From contig CALAGN010000013.1 in NCBI GenBank assembly GCA_937891785.1, positions 1 through 38,981 on the forward strand: 38,981 bases of DNA. The letters run 5' to 3'. A program made the position numbers and the translations under genes. Origin of the DNA: an uncultured Octadecabacter sp. Lineage in GTDB: Bacteria; Pseudomonadota; Alphaproteobacteria; Rhodobacterales; Rhodobacteraceae. Below, in pieces: positions 1 to 6,993 of this stretch. The notes beneath the pieces were generated by a model. The model did no database searches, was not told the DNA's origin, and saw only the letters and a list, made by a program, of their open reading frames with translations. Each line of letters opens with the position of its first letter. Position 1 is the first letter of the stretch.

Positions 1-83
1 GCGATTGCCGCGTCGTGCGCCGTAAGGGCCGCGTCTATGTGATCAACAAGACGCAGCCCCGCTTTAAGGCCCGCCAGGGCTAA
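1..83 (+). CDS. rpmJ: 50S ribosomal protein L36, C-terminal part (5' truncated by window edge)
   Basis: The reading frame enters the window at base 3 and ends at TAA 81-83. The visible 26 residues include DCRVVRRKGRVYVINKTQ and end in FKARQG, the basic C-terminus of bacterial L36, a small protein of the large ribosomal subunit. The residues resemble the 41-residue form usual in alphaproteobacteria; about 15 N-terminal residues lie outside the window. It is followed at once by a strong intrinsic terminator, so it is the last gene of its transcript. Confidence 0.93.
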   Translation, partial: DCRVVRRKGRVYVINKTQPRFKARQG

Positions 84-106
84 GCGACCACAGCTTGACA
101 GAATTA

Positions 107-140
107 GGGCCGCATCCGGAAACAGGTGCGGCCTTTTTTT
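107..140 (+). terminator. Rho-independent terminator of rpmJ
   Basis: The arms GGCCGCATC (108-116) and GGTGCGGCC (125-133) pair with one G-T wobble across an 8-base loop and are followed by seven T (134-140). It lies 24 bases after the rpmJ stop. Confidence 0.93.
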
Positions 141-522
141 GGTCGATGAGCGGATGGCGCTAAATGATGGTCCGCCTGACAATCCATTTATCCTTCCCGA
201 TCAGCCTGTTCCTTCAAAAACCATTTCGTTCGGGTGTCGACAGCACACCGTTAAACACAAGCGGTGCTCGGCTTTATCTACCCTCTGTTTCCTTTGGAGT
301 AGCGCACACCACCAAGCCGAGCGATCCCTCAAAGCCACCTCCGGCGCCACCATGCGCGGCTGTAAACTTGGCTTGTGCGGACCTCAAAACGTTCAATTGC
401 GACTTCAAACCTGCGCGATCTTACGCAGGTTTTCCCGACTTTGCACGCTTGTCTCTGGTCAGTTCATATCAAATGGGACTACCATTAAGGAACGAGTTTT
501 CAGCAACCGAAGGACCGATTTT
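141..522. other. 382-base non-coding region with two perfect 9-bp inverted repeats
   Basis: I see no convincing gene between the rpmJ terminator and the secreted protein at 523. Open frames through it lack a ribosome-binding site and have unlikely composition. It contains GCTCGGCTT (266-274) with its exact inverse AAGCCGAGC (314-322), and a tighter stem AAACCTGCG (407-415) / CGCAGGTTT (424-432) with an 8-base loop. It probably holds the promoter and leader of the downstream gene. A small RNA is possible but not shown. Confidence 0.5.
407..433 (+). other. Perfect 9-bp stem-loop in the leader of the PPC-domain gene
   Basis: AAACCTGCG and CGCAGGTTT enclose the loop CGATCTTA. Only four T follow, the first three being part of the stem, so it is a weak terminator or attenuator at best. 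It ends 90 bases before the ATG at 523. Confidence 0.45.
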
Positions 523-1743
523 ATGGCCAGACATCTTTTCAAAATAACAGCTGGGCTGCTTTTTGCAGCCGCCTTGCCGGCAGCGGCCCAACAGAACTAT
601 TGTGGTGGAACGGCTGGTAACGGCCAATGGATTGGCGGCGACGCGATGACATCTGATGTGTCCGCATCGCCCGATTACATGGAACAAATGGCACTTGTTC
701 TGCTGCGCAACGAATATGTTTCCCTGTTCACCGTCAGCCAAGGCACCGAAGTTCGCGTCGAGGCATCTGGGCGCGGCAGCGGTGATACCATGATTGACCT
801 GCGCAACGACGCGGGCACGGTCATCCTTTCGGATGATGATTCCGGTGGCAACGGCGCGTCACGCGGTGAGATCTTTCTTGATCCCGGCACCTATTGCATT
901 TCGATGCGCAGCTATGATGGCGCGCCGCTGACTGGTTTTGTGCGCGTTGGTCGCATGGAGCATGAACCGCTGACAGCGGGCCTTGATGCCGGCGCCTTTG
1001 ATGGCACAAGTGAAGCATGCATGCCCGATACACCCGCCGCGATCTTGGGTAACGGCCCGTTCATGGGCGATGCGCTGACAGCCACTAATACAATCGACGG
1101 CACGCCGTTTTATCGGTTTACGCTCGGCACCGACATGCCGCTTACGGTTCTGGCCGAAAACCCGGGAGCTGACCCGGTGCTTATGCTTTATGATAACTAC
1201 GGGACGCTGCTTGCAGAAAATGACGATTTCGATGGTTTGAATTCGCGCATCGATATGCAAACGTCACTGCCCGCAGGAACCTATTGCATCGGACTTCACG
1301 CTTATTCAGACGCCTACCAGCCGGTCACAGTAACCCTAAAGGGCTATGACGCCGAAGAGGTGCTCAATGGCCTCTATGCCCGCGGCGAAGCCAGCCCGCC
1401 ACTTGGCGGCACCTATCCGGTGACAGAATTAGGTGTCCTACAAAGCCGTCTGCGCCAAGACGCGCAAGTGTCCGGTGACACCGCATGGTTCGCAGTAGAT
1501 GTGCCCGAATCCGGCCTGTTGCTGATCGAAGCAATTGCCCAAGGCAACGGTGATCCGGTGCTCGTGCTGTTTGACGAACTGGGACGCCAAATCGCCTACA
1601 ACGACGATTTCGGCGGCGGACTTGATAGCCAAGTCACCGCCCGCGTCGATCGTGGCATCTATATGATTGGCGTGCACCAACTGGACGATTCAATCCAAGG
1701 GTTCATCCGGATTCTGGCTGAACGCTTTGTGCCAGCACAATAA
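523..1743 (+). CDS. Secreted protein with three PPC-like beta-sandwich domains
   Basis: 406 residues. Residues 1-22 form a signal peptide (MARHLFK, hydrophobic core, LPAAA then QQ), so the product is exported. The frame is open back to 139, but the signal peptide places the start at ATG 523. The mature part holds three similar units of about 110-120 residues, each with a DxMIDL / DPVLMLYD / DPVLVLFD strand, an acidic DDD/NDDF segment and a GTYCI or GIYMIGV strand near its end. This is the pattern of bacterial pre-peptidase C-terminal (PPC) domains, normally appendages of secreted enzymes. No catalytic domain is present. The first two units carry Cys residues that may form disulphides. It is convergent with the pseudo-caspase gene and shares its terminator. 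Role unknown; binding or adhesion is an inference. Confidence 0.8.
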   Translation: MARHLFKITAGLLFAAALPAAAQQNYCGGTAGNGQWIGGDAMTSDVSASPDYMEQMALVLLRNEYVSLFTVSQGTEVRVEASGRGSGDTMIDLRNDAGTVILSDDDSGGNGASRGEIFLDPGTYCISMRSYDGAPLTGFVRVGRMEHEPLTAGLDAGAFDGTSEACMPDTPAAILGNGPFMGDALTATNTIDGTPFYRFTLGTDMPLTVLAENPGADPVLMLYDNYGTLLAENDDFDGLNSRIDMQTSLPAGTYCIGLHAYSDAYQPVTVTLKGYDAEEVLNGLYARGEASPPLGGTYPVTELGVLQSRLRQDAQVSGDTAWFAVDVPESGLLLIEAIAQGNGDPVLVLFDELGRQIAYNDDFGGGLDSQVTARVDRGIYMIGVHQLDDSIQGFIRILAERFVPAQ

Positions 1744-1762
1744 GTCCTGACGCTGAAAATCG

Positions 1763-1793
1763 ACCCGCCCTCAGCAGATGGGGGCGGGTTTTT
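1763..1793 (+). terminator. Bidirectional terminator between convergent genes
   Basis: ACCCGCCC (1763-1770) pairs with GGGCGGGT (1782-1789) over an 11-base loop, followed by TTTTT (1789-1793). The gene on the other strand ends at 1832, so the hairpin can serve both directions. Confidence 0.85.
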
Positions 1794-1831
1794 CTACATT
1801 AAATCGGACCGCATCACGTTCCAATTGCGCG

Positions 1832-3508
1832 TCACCGGCGCTCGATTCGGATACCAAAGCTATCGGCAAGCAGTTGCACAGCGGTGGCCTGATCAAGGTA
1901 TCCTGTCACTCCTAGCTCGGCGTTATCCTGATAGGCGCGCAAAGCGTTGCGTGTGTCCTCGTCGAAAACACCGTCCACCGCACCGGGGTTCAGACCCATT
2001 TCACGCAGGCGCAATTCAACCAGTTGCACGCGTATCTGTGGTAGGCCCAGAGCCTGTTCTTGAGCACGGGCTGCATCTATTGCGGCCTGATCAATAGCAG
2101 GCGCGTTAAGCTGCGCGATGCGTGCCTGTGCTTGGACCACAAAAGCCCCGTCAGGTTGGGCAGCAATATAGGCTTGATAACCTGCGACCGTATCCGCGCC
2201 TTGGGCATCCTCCCATGCGTTTCGGTCGAACACCTCGGCCGGAGCGGCCCACTCGGCCTCGATCGCTGCCAGACGTTGACGGGCAAGGGCTCCAAACTGC
2301 CCGTCGGGGTAGCGCCCAAGATAGGCCCGAAAGCCGGGTTCGTCACCACGCGCGCCCGTTTCATCCCAAAATGCACGATCAAGGAGCTGCTGTGCGAGAC
2401 GCTCTTGCTCGGCCTCGGCGGCGGCTTGGGCAATGCGCCGCTCTGCCTGCCCGTCCAAACGGCTGATTTGTTCACGCGTCAGATAGGATGATTGCGGATA
2501 ACCGTTCTGCTGCTGCCAGTTACGTATGGCGCTGCGTGAACCGGGGCCAAAAATACCGTCTACCCCGCGTGTATTATAGTCGAGCGCCGTCAAATCGCGC
2601 TGGATTTCACGGCGCGCCTCGCGGGGAAGACCAAGCGCTTCTTCGGCCAACCGATCAGCGCGATTGGGCTCTGAAAGAATTTGTGCAATCGTCGTTTCGG
2701 CCTGTTCGGTGTGCTGCCCGTCAGAATACCGGCGCAAATAGGTACGGTAGGCATCAACCGTATCAAGCGCGATCGTGCCCTCCCACAGGGCATCCTCGGC
2801 ATCTGTGTCTGCAACAGGTGTCCCCAGCGGATCGGTCGGTTCAACATCGACCGCCGCAGGCATGAAAGGCAGCGTCGCGGGAACATATCCTTGGGCACGC
2901 ACCCGTGGATTGGCGGCGATCAGCACCGCCAGATCGGCATCGCGGGCCGCAAGTTCGTCATCCAGAAATGCTGCGGCATCGCCGGGCGTTGCACGCAAGA
3001 CAGTGACCCCTTGCGGAATATTCAGCGGGCCAATTCCGGCGCTCAGGTAAGACCCTTCCGTTTCAGTATCATCGTCCGGCTGCACACCGATCAACAAGAC
3101 AGCACGACCCGGAGCATCCGCAAGAACACGCATCACGCTTTCAAGCGATACCGCCTCGCCACCAAGCGAAAGCAGCGACGGCACCTGTGCTTCTGCCGTC
3201 AGCATCCATGTGCGCGTACCGTCATTGACGAAACGTCCCGATAGAACGACGACAATCCGGTCTGCATCCTTGGCCTGCTCAATGAAACTGGCTAACGCCT
3301 CGCGCGTGGTATCCGCGCGGCCATTCGCCAGCGTTGTGACGTCAAAGCCCAAATCCTCTAGCCCGGTTGCGGCACTGACGATATCATCGCCCCGAGACAG
3401 CCTGCCCAGTTGTTCGTAACGCTCAACCCCCAGCACAAGCGCAGCATCTTCTGCGATCGCGCCAAGCGGCATGGCAGCAAGGATTGTTGTGATCAAAAGG
3501 TAGCGCAT
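1832..3508 (-). CDS. Exported pseudo-caspase (degenerate peptidase C14) with two peptidoglycan-binding domains
   Basis: 558 residues; ATG preceded by GAGAGGAT. Residues 1-19 are a signal peptide. Residues 21-200 follow a caspase-like fold (ALVLGVERYEQL, later RIVVVLSG). Where active C14 peptidases have SGHG, this protein has SGRF (Arg92), and the later strand PGRAVLLIG is not followed by the usual Asp-x-Cys, so it should be proteolytically dead. Three repeats of about 35 residues follow, each with an aromatic-W/FW motif and YL-x3-YxDGQ-like end (LWEGT..., FWDET..., AWEDA...). One PG-binding type 1 domain sits after the first repeat (VDGIFGPGSRSAIRNWQ) and another at the C-terminus (VDGVFDEDTRNALRAYQ). 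Probable periplasmic cell-wall scaffold or sensor; function unproven. Confidence 0.82.
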   Translation of the reverse strand: MRYLLITTILAAMPLGAIAEDAALVLGVERYEQLGRLSRGDDIVSAATGLEDLGFDVTTLANGRADTTREALASFIEQAKDADRIVVVLSGRFVNDGTRTWMLTAEAQVPSLLSLGGEAVSLESVMRVLADAPGRAVLLIGVQPDDDTETEGSYLSAGIGPLNIPQGVTVLRATPGDAAAFLDDELAARDADLAVLIAANPRVRAQGYVPATLPFMPAAVDVEPTDPLGTPVADTDAEDALWEGTIALDTVDAYRTYLRRYSDGQHTEQAETTIAQILSEPNRADRLAEEALGLPREARREIQRDLTALDYNTRGVDGIFGPGSRSAIRNWQQQNGYPQSSYLTREQISRLDGQAERRIAQAAAEAEQERLAQQLLDRAFWDETGARGDEPGFRAYLGRYPDGQFGALARQRLAAIEAEWAAPAEVFDRNAWEDAQGADTVAGYQAYIAAQPDGAFVVQAQARIAQLNAPAIDQAAIDAARAQEQALGLPQIRVQLVELRLREMGLNPGAVDGVFDEDTRNALRAYQDNAELGVTGYLDQATAVQLLADSFGIRIERR

Positions 3509-3625
3509 TGCATATCCTCTCTGATGGGGCGGCCATCGCGGTCAGGCACACTGCGCCAAATGCCGCGCACTTGCTGCCATAGTCGCGAAGTTAGGCCCGC
3601 AGCCCCTTGCTATGCAACATCAGTG
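3509..3625. other. Intergenic spacer, upstream region of the pseudo-caspase gene
   Basis: The only special signal seen is the GAGAGGAT ribosome-binding site (on minus) just before the ATG at 3508. The promoter of that gene should be here, but I cannot place it with confidence. Confidence 0.4.
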
Positions 3626-3883
3626 TTAGGCTTCGCCAACATCAGCAGGCTCACGCTCATGGTCAGACCGTGCGCGATTCGGCTTTTTCGCATAGCCGCT
3701 TTCCTCGGCATGCCTCGCGAGCCCGAAAAATGCGACAATACCAACCGCAGCGCCCGCAAAAGCGAGCACGATTGCAGTGACCAGATGGGCAGAGCTTTCG
3801 TTGCCGACCGTAAGAGCAAGATAACCAAAGGCCCAAAATCCGCCCCATGCGACAATGTTCAAGATTGCTACGAGTTTTGCCAT
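3626..3883 (-). CDS. Small two-helix membrane protein, unknown function
   Basis: 85 residues starting MAKLVAIL. An AGGAT element lies about 10 bases before ATG 3883, which favours this start over one eight residues upstream. Two hydrophobic helices (about residues 3-24 and 33-54) are joined by a short polar loop. They are followed by a charged tail rich in Arg, Glu and Asp that should be cytoplasmic. I do not recognise a named family; it resembles short conserved membrane proteins of Rhodobacterales. Confidence 0.65.
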   Translation of the reverse strand: MAKLVAILNIVAWGGFWAFGYLALTVGNESSAHLVTAIVLAFAGAAVGIVAFFGLARHAEESGYAKKPNRARSDHEREPADVGEA

Positions 3884-4026
3884 GAAAGGGCATCCTATCT
3901 GCATTCGTTTGCGTTGATGCGAGATTGGTGTAGCAGGCCGACCGCCGTCAGACCCGTTTCTTGATCACACCTTCATTTGACGCAAAGCTATCAGATTTTC
4001 GCCGAACTTGTGTTAGGGTTGCATCT

Positions 4027-4194
4027 ATGGATCCGATTTCACTTGGCTTTTATGCGCTTGTTTGCGGTTGCCTTAGCGTTGCGGCACCGCGACTGGGCGG
4101 TCTGGCCCCGCGTTTGGCCATCGGCGCTGGGGTTGGCCTGATTGCTGCAACATTTCTACCAATGCTGCGCGGAATGTTAGACGTAACCTACTAG
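4027..4194 (+). CDS. 55-residue membrane protein, unknown function
   Basis: The frame is open from 3961, but the hydrophobic protein begins at MDPISLGFYALVCG, with AGGGT about 10 bases upstream of ATG 4027. Two hydrophobic helices (about residues 4-21 and 29-48) flank a conserved-looking turn APRLGGLAPRL, and the protein ends a few residues later. It lies 53 bases before the saccharopine dehydrogenase gene on the same strand and may be cotranscribed. I recall similar short proteins in this order but no assigned function. Confidence 0.65.
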   Translation: MDPISLGFYALVCGCLSVAAPRLGGLAPRLAIGAGVGLIAATFLPMLRGMLDVTY

Positions 4195-4247
4195 CGGCCT
4201 AGCCCCGTAGCGCCTATGCATATGCCGGACAAGGCATGAGGGCTATT

Positions 4248-5282
4248 ATGCATCTTTGGGTTCGTGCGGAACAACGTGACAATGAACAACGGGTCGGTCT
4301 AATGCCGGAAGGGGCCGCACAATTGCGCGCTGCTGGTATGCAGATCACCGTCGAGGACAGCGCAACACGAATCATCCCGACCGATGCTTACCGCGCCGCA
4401 GGTTGCGATATCGCGCCCGAAGGGTCTTGGCCCAGCGCCCCGATCGATGCGGTGATTTTCGGCCTGAAGGAGTTGCCGGACGATGGCACGCCCCTGGCCC
4501 ACCGCCACATCATGTTCGGCCATGCATTCAAAGGCCAGCCAAACGGGCGCATCCTGTTGGATCGGTTCAAGACTGGCGGGGGCGTCCTTTACGATTTGGA
4601 ATACCTGACCGAGGCCGACGGGCGACGCGTTGCTGCCTTTGGCTACTGGGCAGGTTATGCTGGTGCTGCCGTTTCACTGATGTGCCTGGCAGCCCAACAA
4701 CACGGCGCATTGCAAGGCCCCATCAGCGCCTATGCAAACGCCCAAGCCATGCGCGACGATCTGCGCGCGCAACTTGATGACACCCCGACCAGCGCCCTGA
4801 TCATCGGCGCGCTGGGACGGGTAGGCACGGGTGCCGCCGATCTTTGCCGCGAAATGGGCGTAGGCGTTACCCTGTGGGATATGGCCGAAACCGCAAGCGG
4901 CGGTCCCTTTCCCGAAATCATGGACCACGAGTTGTTCTTTAACTGCATCCTTGCACGCCCCGGCACGCCCGTCTTCGTTGGCGCAGATACAGGCACACAA
5001 CCGCGCGCCCTACGCGTGATCGGCGATATCGCCTGTGATCCCGATAGTGAATTTTCGCCTGTCAAAGTCTACGGCAAGGCGACAACGTGGGCAGCGCCCG
5101 CCCTGCGTGTCCACGACACGCCTCCGCTGGACGTGATGGCTATCGACAATTTACCATCACTCATGCCGCTTGAAAGCGCGCAAGATTTTGCAGCACAACT
5201 CTTGCCGCACCTTTTGGCTCTGCCACAAATCGGCTATCGGGTCTGGGGTCGTGCCCACGCCACGTTCAACGATCACGTTTAG
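4248..5282 (+). CDS. Saccharopine dehydrogenase (NAD+, L-lysine-forming), LYS1 type
   Basis: 344 residues. Homologous enzymes interconvert saccharopine and L-lysine plus 2-oxoglutarate using NAD. Seen: N-terminal RAEQRDNEQRVGLMP typical of the alanine dehydrogenase/PNT N-domain; the active-site pair in FGLKELP (Lys) and MFGHAFKGQ (His), as in LYS1; and a Rossmann segment ALIIGALGRVGTGA followed by an acidic strand end. ATG 4248 has GAGGG at good distance; an in-frame ATG at 4236 is less well placed. The 3' end overlaps the convergent DUF3775 gene by 4 bases. This organism also has the diaminopimelate route (dapB in this window), so a catabolic or alternative role is more likely than lysine synthesis. 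Confidence 0.85.
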   Translation: MHLWVRAEQRDNEQRVGLMPEGAAQLRAAGMQITVEDSATRIIPTDAYRAAGCDIAPEGSWPSAPIDAVIFGLKELPDDGTPLAHRHIMFGHAFKGQPNGRILLDRFKTGGGVLYDLEYLTEADGRRVAAFGYWAGYAGAAVSLMCLAAQQHGALQGPISAYANAQAMRDDLRAQLDDTPTSALIIGALGRVGTGAADLCREMGVGVTLWDMAETASGGPFPEIMDHELFFNCILARPGTPVFVGADTGTQPRALRVIGDIACDPDSEFSPVKVYGKATTWAAPALRVHDTPPLDVMAIDNLPSLMPLESAQDFAAQLLPHLLALPQIGYRVWGRAHATFNDHV

Positions 5283-5596
5283 TAAAGGTCGTCCTCGGCA
5301 TCGCTCGCGGAAATGCCCAAAGCATCCAATCCATTCTCGAGGTGATCAGCCAGATGCGGCGATCCCTTAAGATATGTTTGAGTCGGCGTTGTCGCCTCGC
5401 TCGCGGCGGCGTCGATGGCCTCTTCCAACTCCTCTGGCTCGAAACTACCACGCCCAATCCACATCACGGCGACAAGGCTAAATTTTTCCTCATCACGCAG
5501 GTTAGAGACAAAGGCATCAAGCTCGGCCTCGCCGCGTGGCATGTCGCGCGCAAGGATAATCACCTCGGCAATTTTGTCGGTGCTAATTTTCAACAT
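5279..5596 (-). CDS. DUF3775 family protein
   Basis: 105 residues, no signal peptide or membrane helix, strongly acidic (several Glu/Asp runs). The core IAEVIILARDMPRGEAELD followed by LVAVMWIGRGSFEP matches the DUF3775 family as I know it; its biochemical function is unknown. A GAAGGGAT element lies upstream of the ATG. It lies 79 bases downstream of the SDR gene on the same strand and could be the last gene of that operon. Confidence 0.75.
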   Translation of the reverse strand: MLKISTDKIAEVIILARDMPRGEAELDAFVSNLRDEEKFSLVAVMWIGRGSFEPEELEEAIDAAASEATTPTQTYLKGSPHLADHLENGLDALGISASDAEDDLY

Positions 5597-5675
5597 CGCG
5601 CGTATCCCTTCGGACAGTTGGCAGCCACATCAGCATGCGCCACACTAATACCTCAGGCTTTGTTCTGGTGCAAAC

Positions 5676-6413
5676 TTATCGCGCTCCAAAAATCCGGAAG
5701 TAAAGCCAGTCTGGCAAGAACTGACTACCCCTGAACACCCACGAAAACAACATTGGAAAGCTTTTCTTAAAGCCTTCGCTATTCATGTGATCAAACAACT
5801 CCCGCGCGGCGGTTTCCGGCTCCATGATAAATGGCATCTTGAAGTCGTTTTTGTCGGTCAAGCGGGTCTTGATAAAACCGGGGTTCACGACCTGCACTTG
5901 CACGCCGGTGCGGCGCAAGTCGGCATGCATGCTTTCAGCCAGCACCATCAAACCGGCTTTGGACGCCGAATAGCCAATCGCGCCGGGCAAACCGCGAAAG
6001 CCCGACAGTGATCCTGTAAGAACAATATGGCCTGCATCACGCTGCACCATCTGCCCGATGACGGCGCCGACCACACGGGACGCGCCAAGATAATTGACCT
6101 GTCCCATCATGTCGGCCTTTTCGTTGTCCCAGTCCTGCGCAGCCATGGGCCAATAGACGCCAGCCAGATAGACTACGCCGTCGATCTCGCCCACCTCGGC
6201 TGCCGCCGCTTGGACGGCAGCAAGATCGGCCACATCCACGAGCACAGCTCTGCCCTTTCCCGGCAGTTCATCAACTAGCGTGTCCAGACGATCCTTGGAG
6301 CGCGCGCTCACGATGACTTCGGCACCGGCCCTGCTTATCAACAGCGCCAACTCGCGACCCAATCCCTCGCTGGCACCAACCAACCAATATCGTTTACCTA
6401 GCCACTCTCGCAC
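5676..6413 (-). CDS. Short-chain dehydrogenase/reductase (classical SDR)
   Basis: 245 residues from GTG 6413, which has AAAGGAAAG a few bases upstream. The frame is open 19 codons further, but that part lacks SDR character. NAD(P)-binding GASEGLG at residues 13-19, Asn107 in QVNYLG, Ser135, and the active YSASK with Tyr148 and Lys152 are all present, so it should be an active oxidoreductase; the substrate is not known. The C-terminus is hydrophobic and aromatic (FSWVFRGSQFLPDWLYF), which suggests membrane contact. Last of the five tightly packed genes facing rpoE-chrR, 16 bases after DUF3833. Related SDRs sit in the sigma-E regulon of Rhodobacter as I recall it. Confidence 0.85.
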   Translation of the reverse strand: MREWLGKRYWLVGASEGLGRELALLISRAGAEVIVSARSKDRLDTLVDELPGKGRAVLVDVADLAAVQAAAAEVGEIDGVVYLAGVYWPMAAQDWDNEKADMMGQVNYLGASRVVGAVIGQMVQRDAGHIVLTGSLSGFRGLPGAIGYSASKAGLMVLAESMHADLRRTGVQVQVVNPGFIKTRLTDKNDFKMPFIMEPETAARELFDHMNSEGFKKSFPMLFSWVFRGSQFLPDWLYFRIFGAR

Positions 6414-6429
6414 ACTCTTTCCTTTATCC

Positions 6430-6990
6430 TTAGGCCGCTTTGGGCCGCATCGTCGCGACCAACTCCGCAACCTTGATTCCGTATTTACGGAACTGGCTGC
6501 GGTTCATGATCGTGCCATTTGCCATGAGATACATCCAATCGGTTGCATCCAACACATGGCCCCCAGCCGCGTCAGCCAGTTTGATGCGGTAATTCAAGAC
6601 AACGCTGTTTCCAGCCTGCTGCCCCGTTGCAGTGCCAATCACATCAGGGGCAGTGGCTTGTATCGCGCCATCATTGCTTACCGTCAAAACCCACTCGCGG
6701 TCCTGCATCGTTCCACTGTCATATTCGAATTTTTCAATCATCCGACCCACGTTGCCCTGCCAACTGGCGTCAAAGTCCGCAACGAACCGTGACGCGACAC
6801 GCCCTGTCGGGCCATAAATCACGCCTTCGCACTGGATCGGGCCATTTAGATGTTCGCGGATGCTGAATTCGGGTCCGGCCATCACGTAGTCTTCGGGGCG
6901 TTGTGCTGCAAACGAAAAGCGGCGTTTGAACAGTGCAGTGGCAATGATCGACAGCGCGACCCCCGCGATAACAGAGAGAAAGATTGTCAT
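6430..6990 (-). CDS. DUF3833 family protein, membrane-anchored
   Basis: 186 residues. Residues 1-21 form a hydrophobic anchor or signal (MTIFLSVIAGVALSIIATAL). The rest fits DUF3833, a lipocalin-like beta-rich family: FSIREHLNGPIQCEGVIYGP, then DFDASWQG, then LDATDWMYLMANGTIMNRS. No catalytic residues are known for the family. It starts 3 bases after the MFS stop and is followed by the SDR, so it is translated in the same operon. A role in binding or carrying a lipid or hydrophobic molecule at the membrane is an inference. Confidence 0.82.
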   Translation of the reverse strand: MTIFLSVIAGVALSIIATALFKRRFSFAAQRPEDYVMAGPEFSIREHLNGPIQCEGVIYGPTGRVASRFVADFDASWQGNVGRMIEKFEYDSGTMQDREWVLTVSNDGAIQATAPDVIGTATGQQAGNSVVLNYRIKLADAAGGHVLDATDWMYLMANGTIMNRSQFRKYGIKVAELVATMRPKAA

Positions 6991-6993
6991 ATC

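Noticed and set aside
139-522. N-terminal 128-codon extension of the triple-PPC protein from 139
   Set aside because: The signal peptide begins at ATG 523. The upstream codons overlap the rpmJ terminator and have no ribosome-binding site or protein-like content.
164-547. 127-codon open frame on the plus strand
   Set aside because: It overlaps the signal-peptide start in another frame, has Cys/Phe/Leu-rich random composition and no ribosome-binding site.
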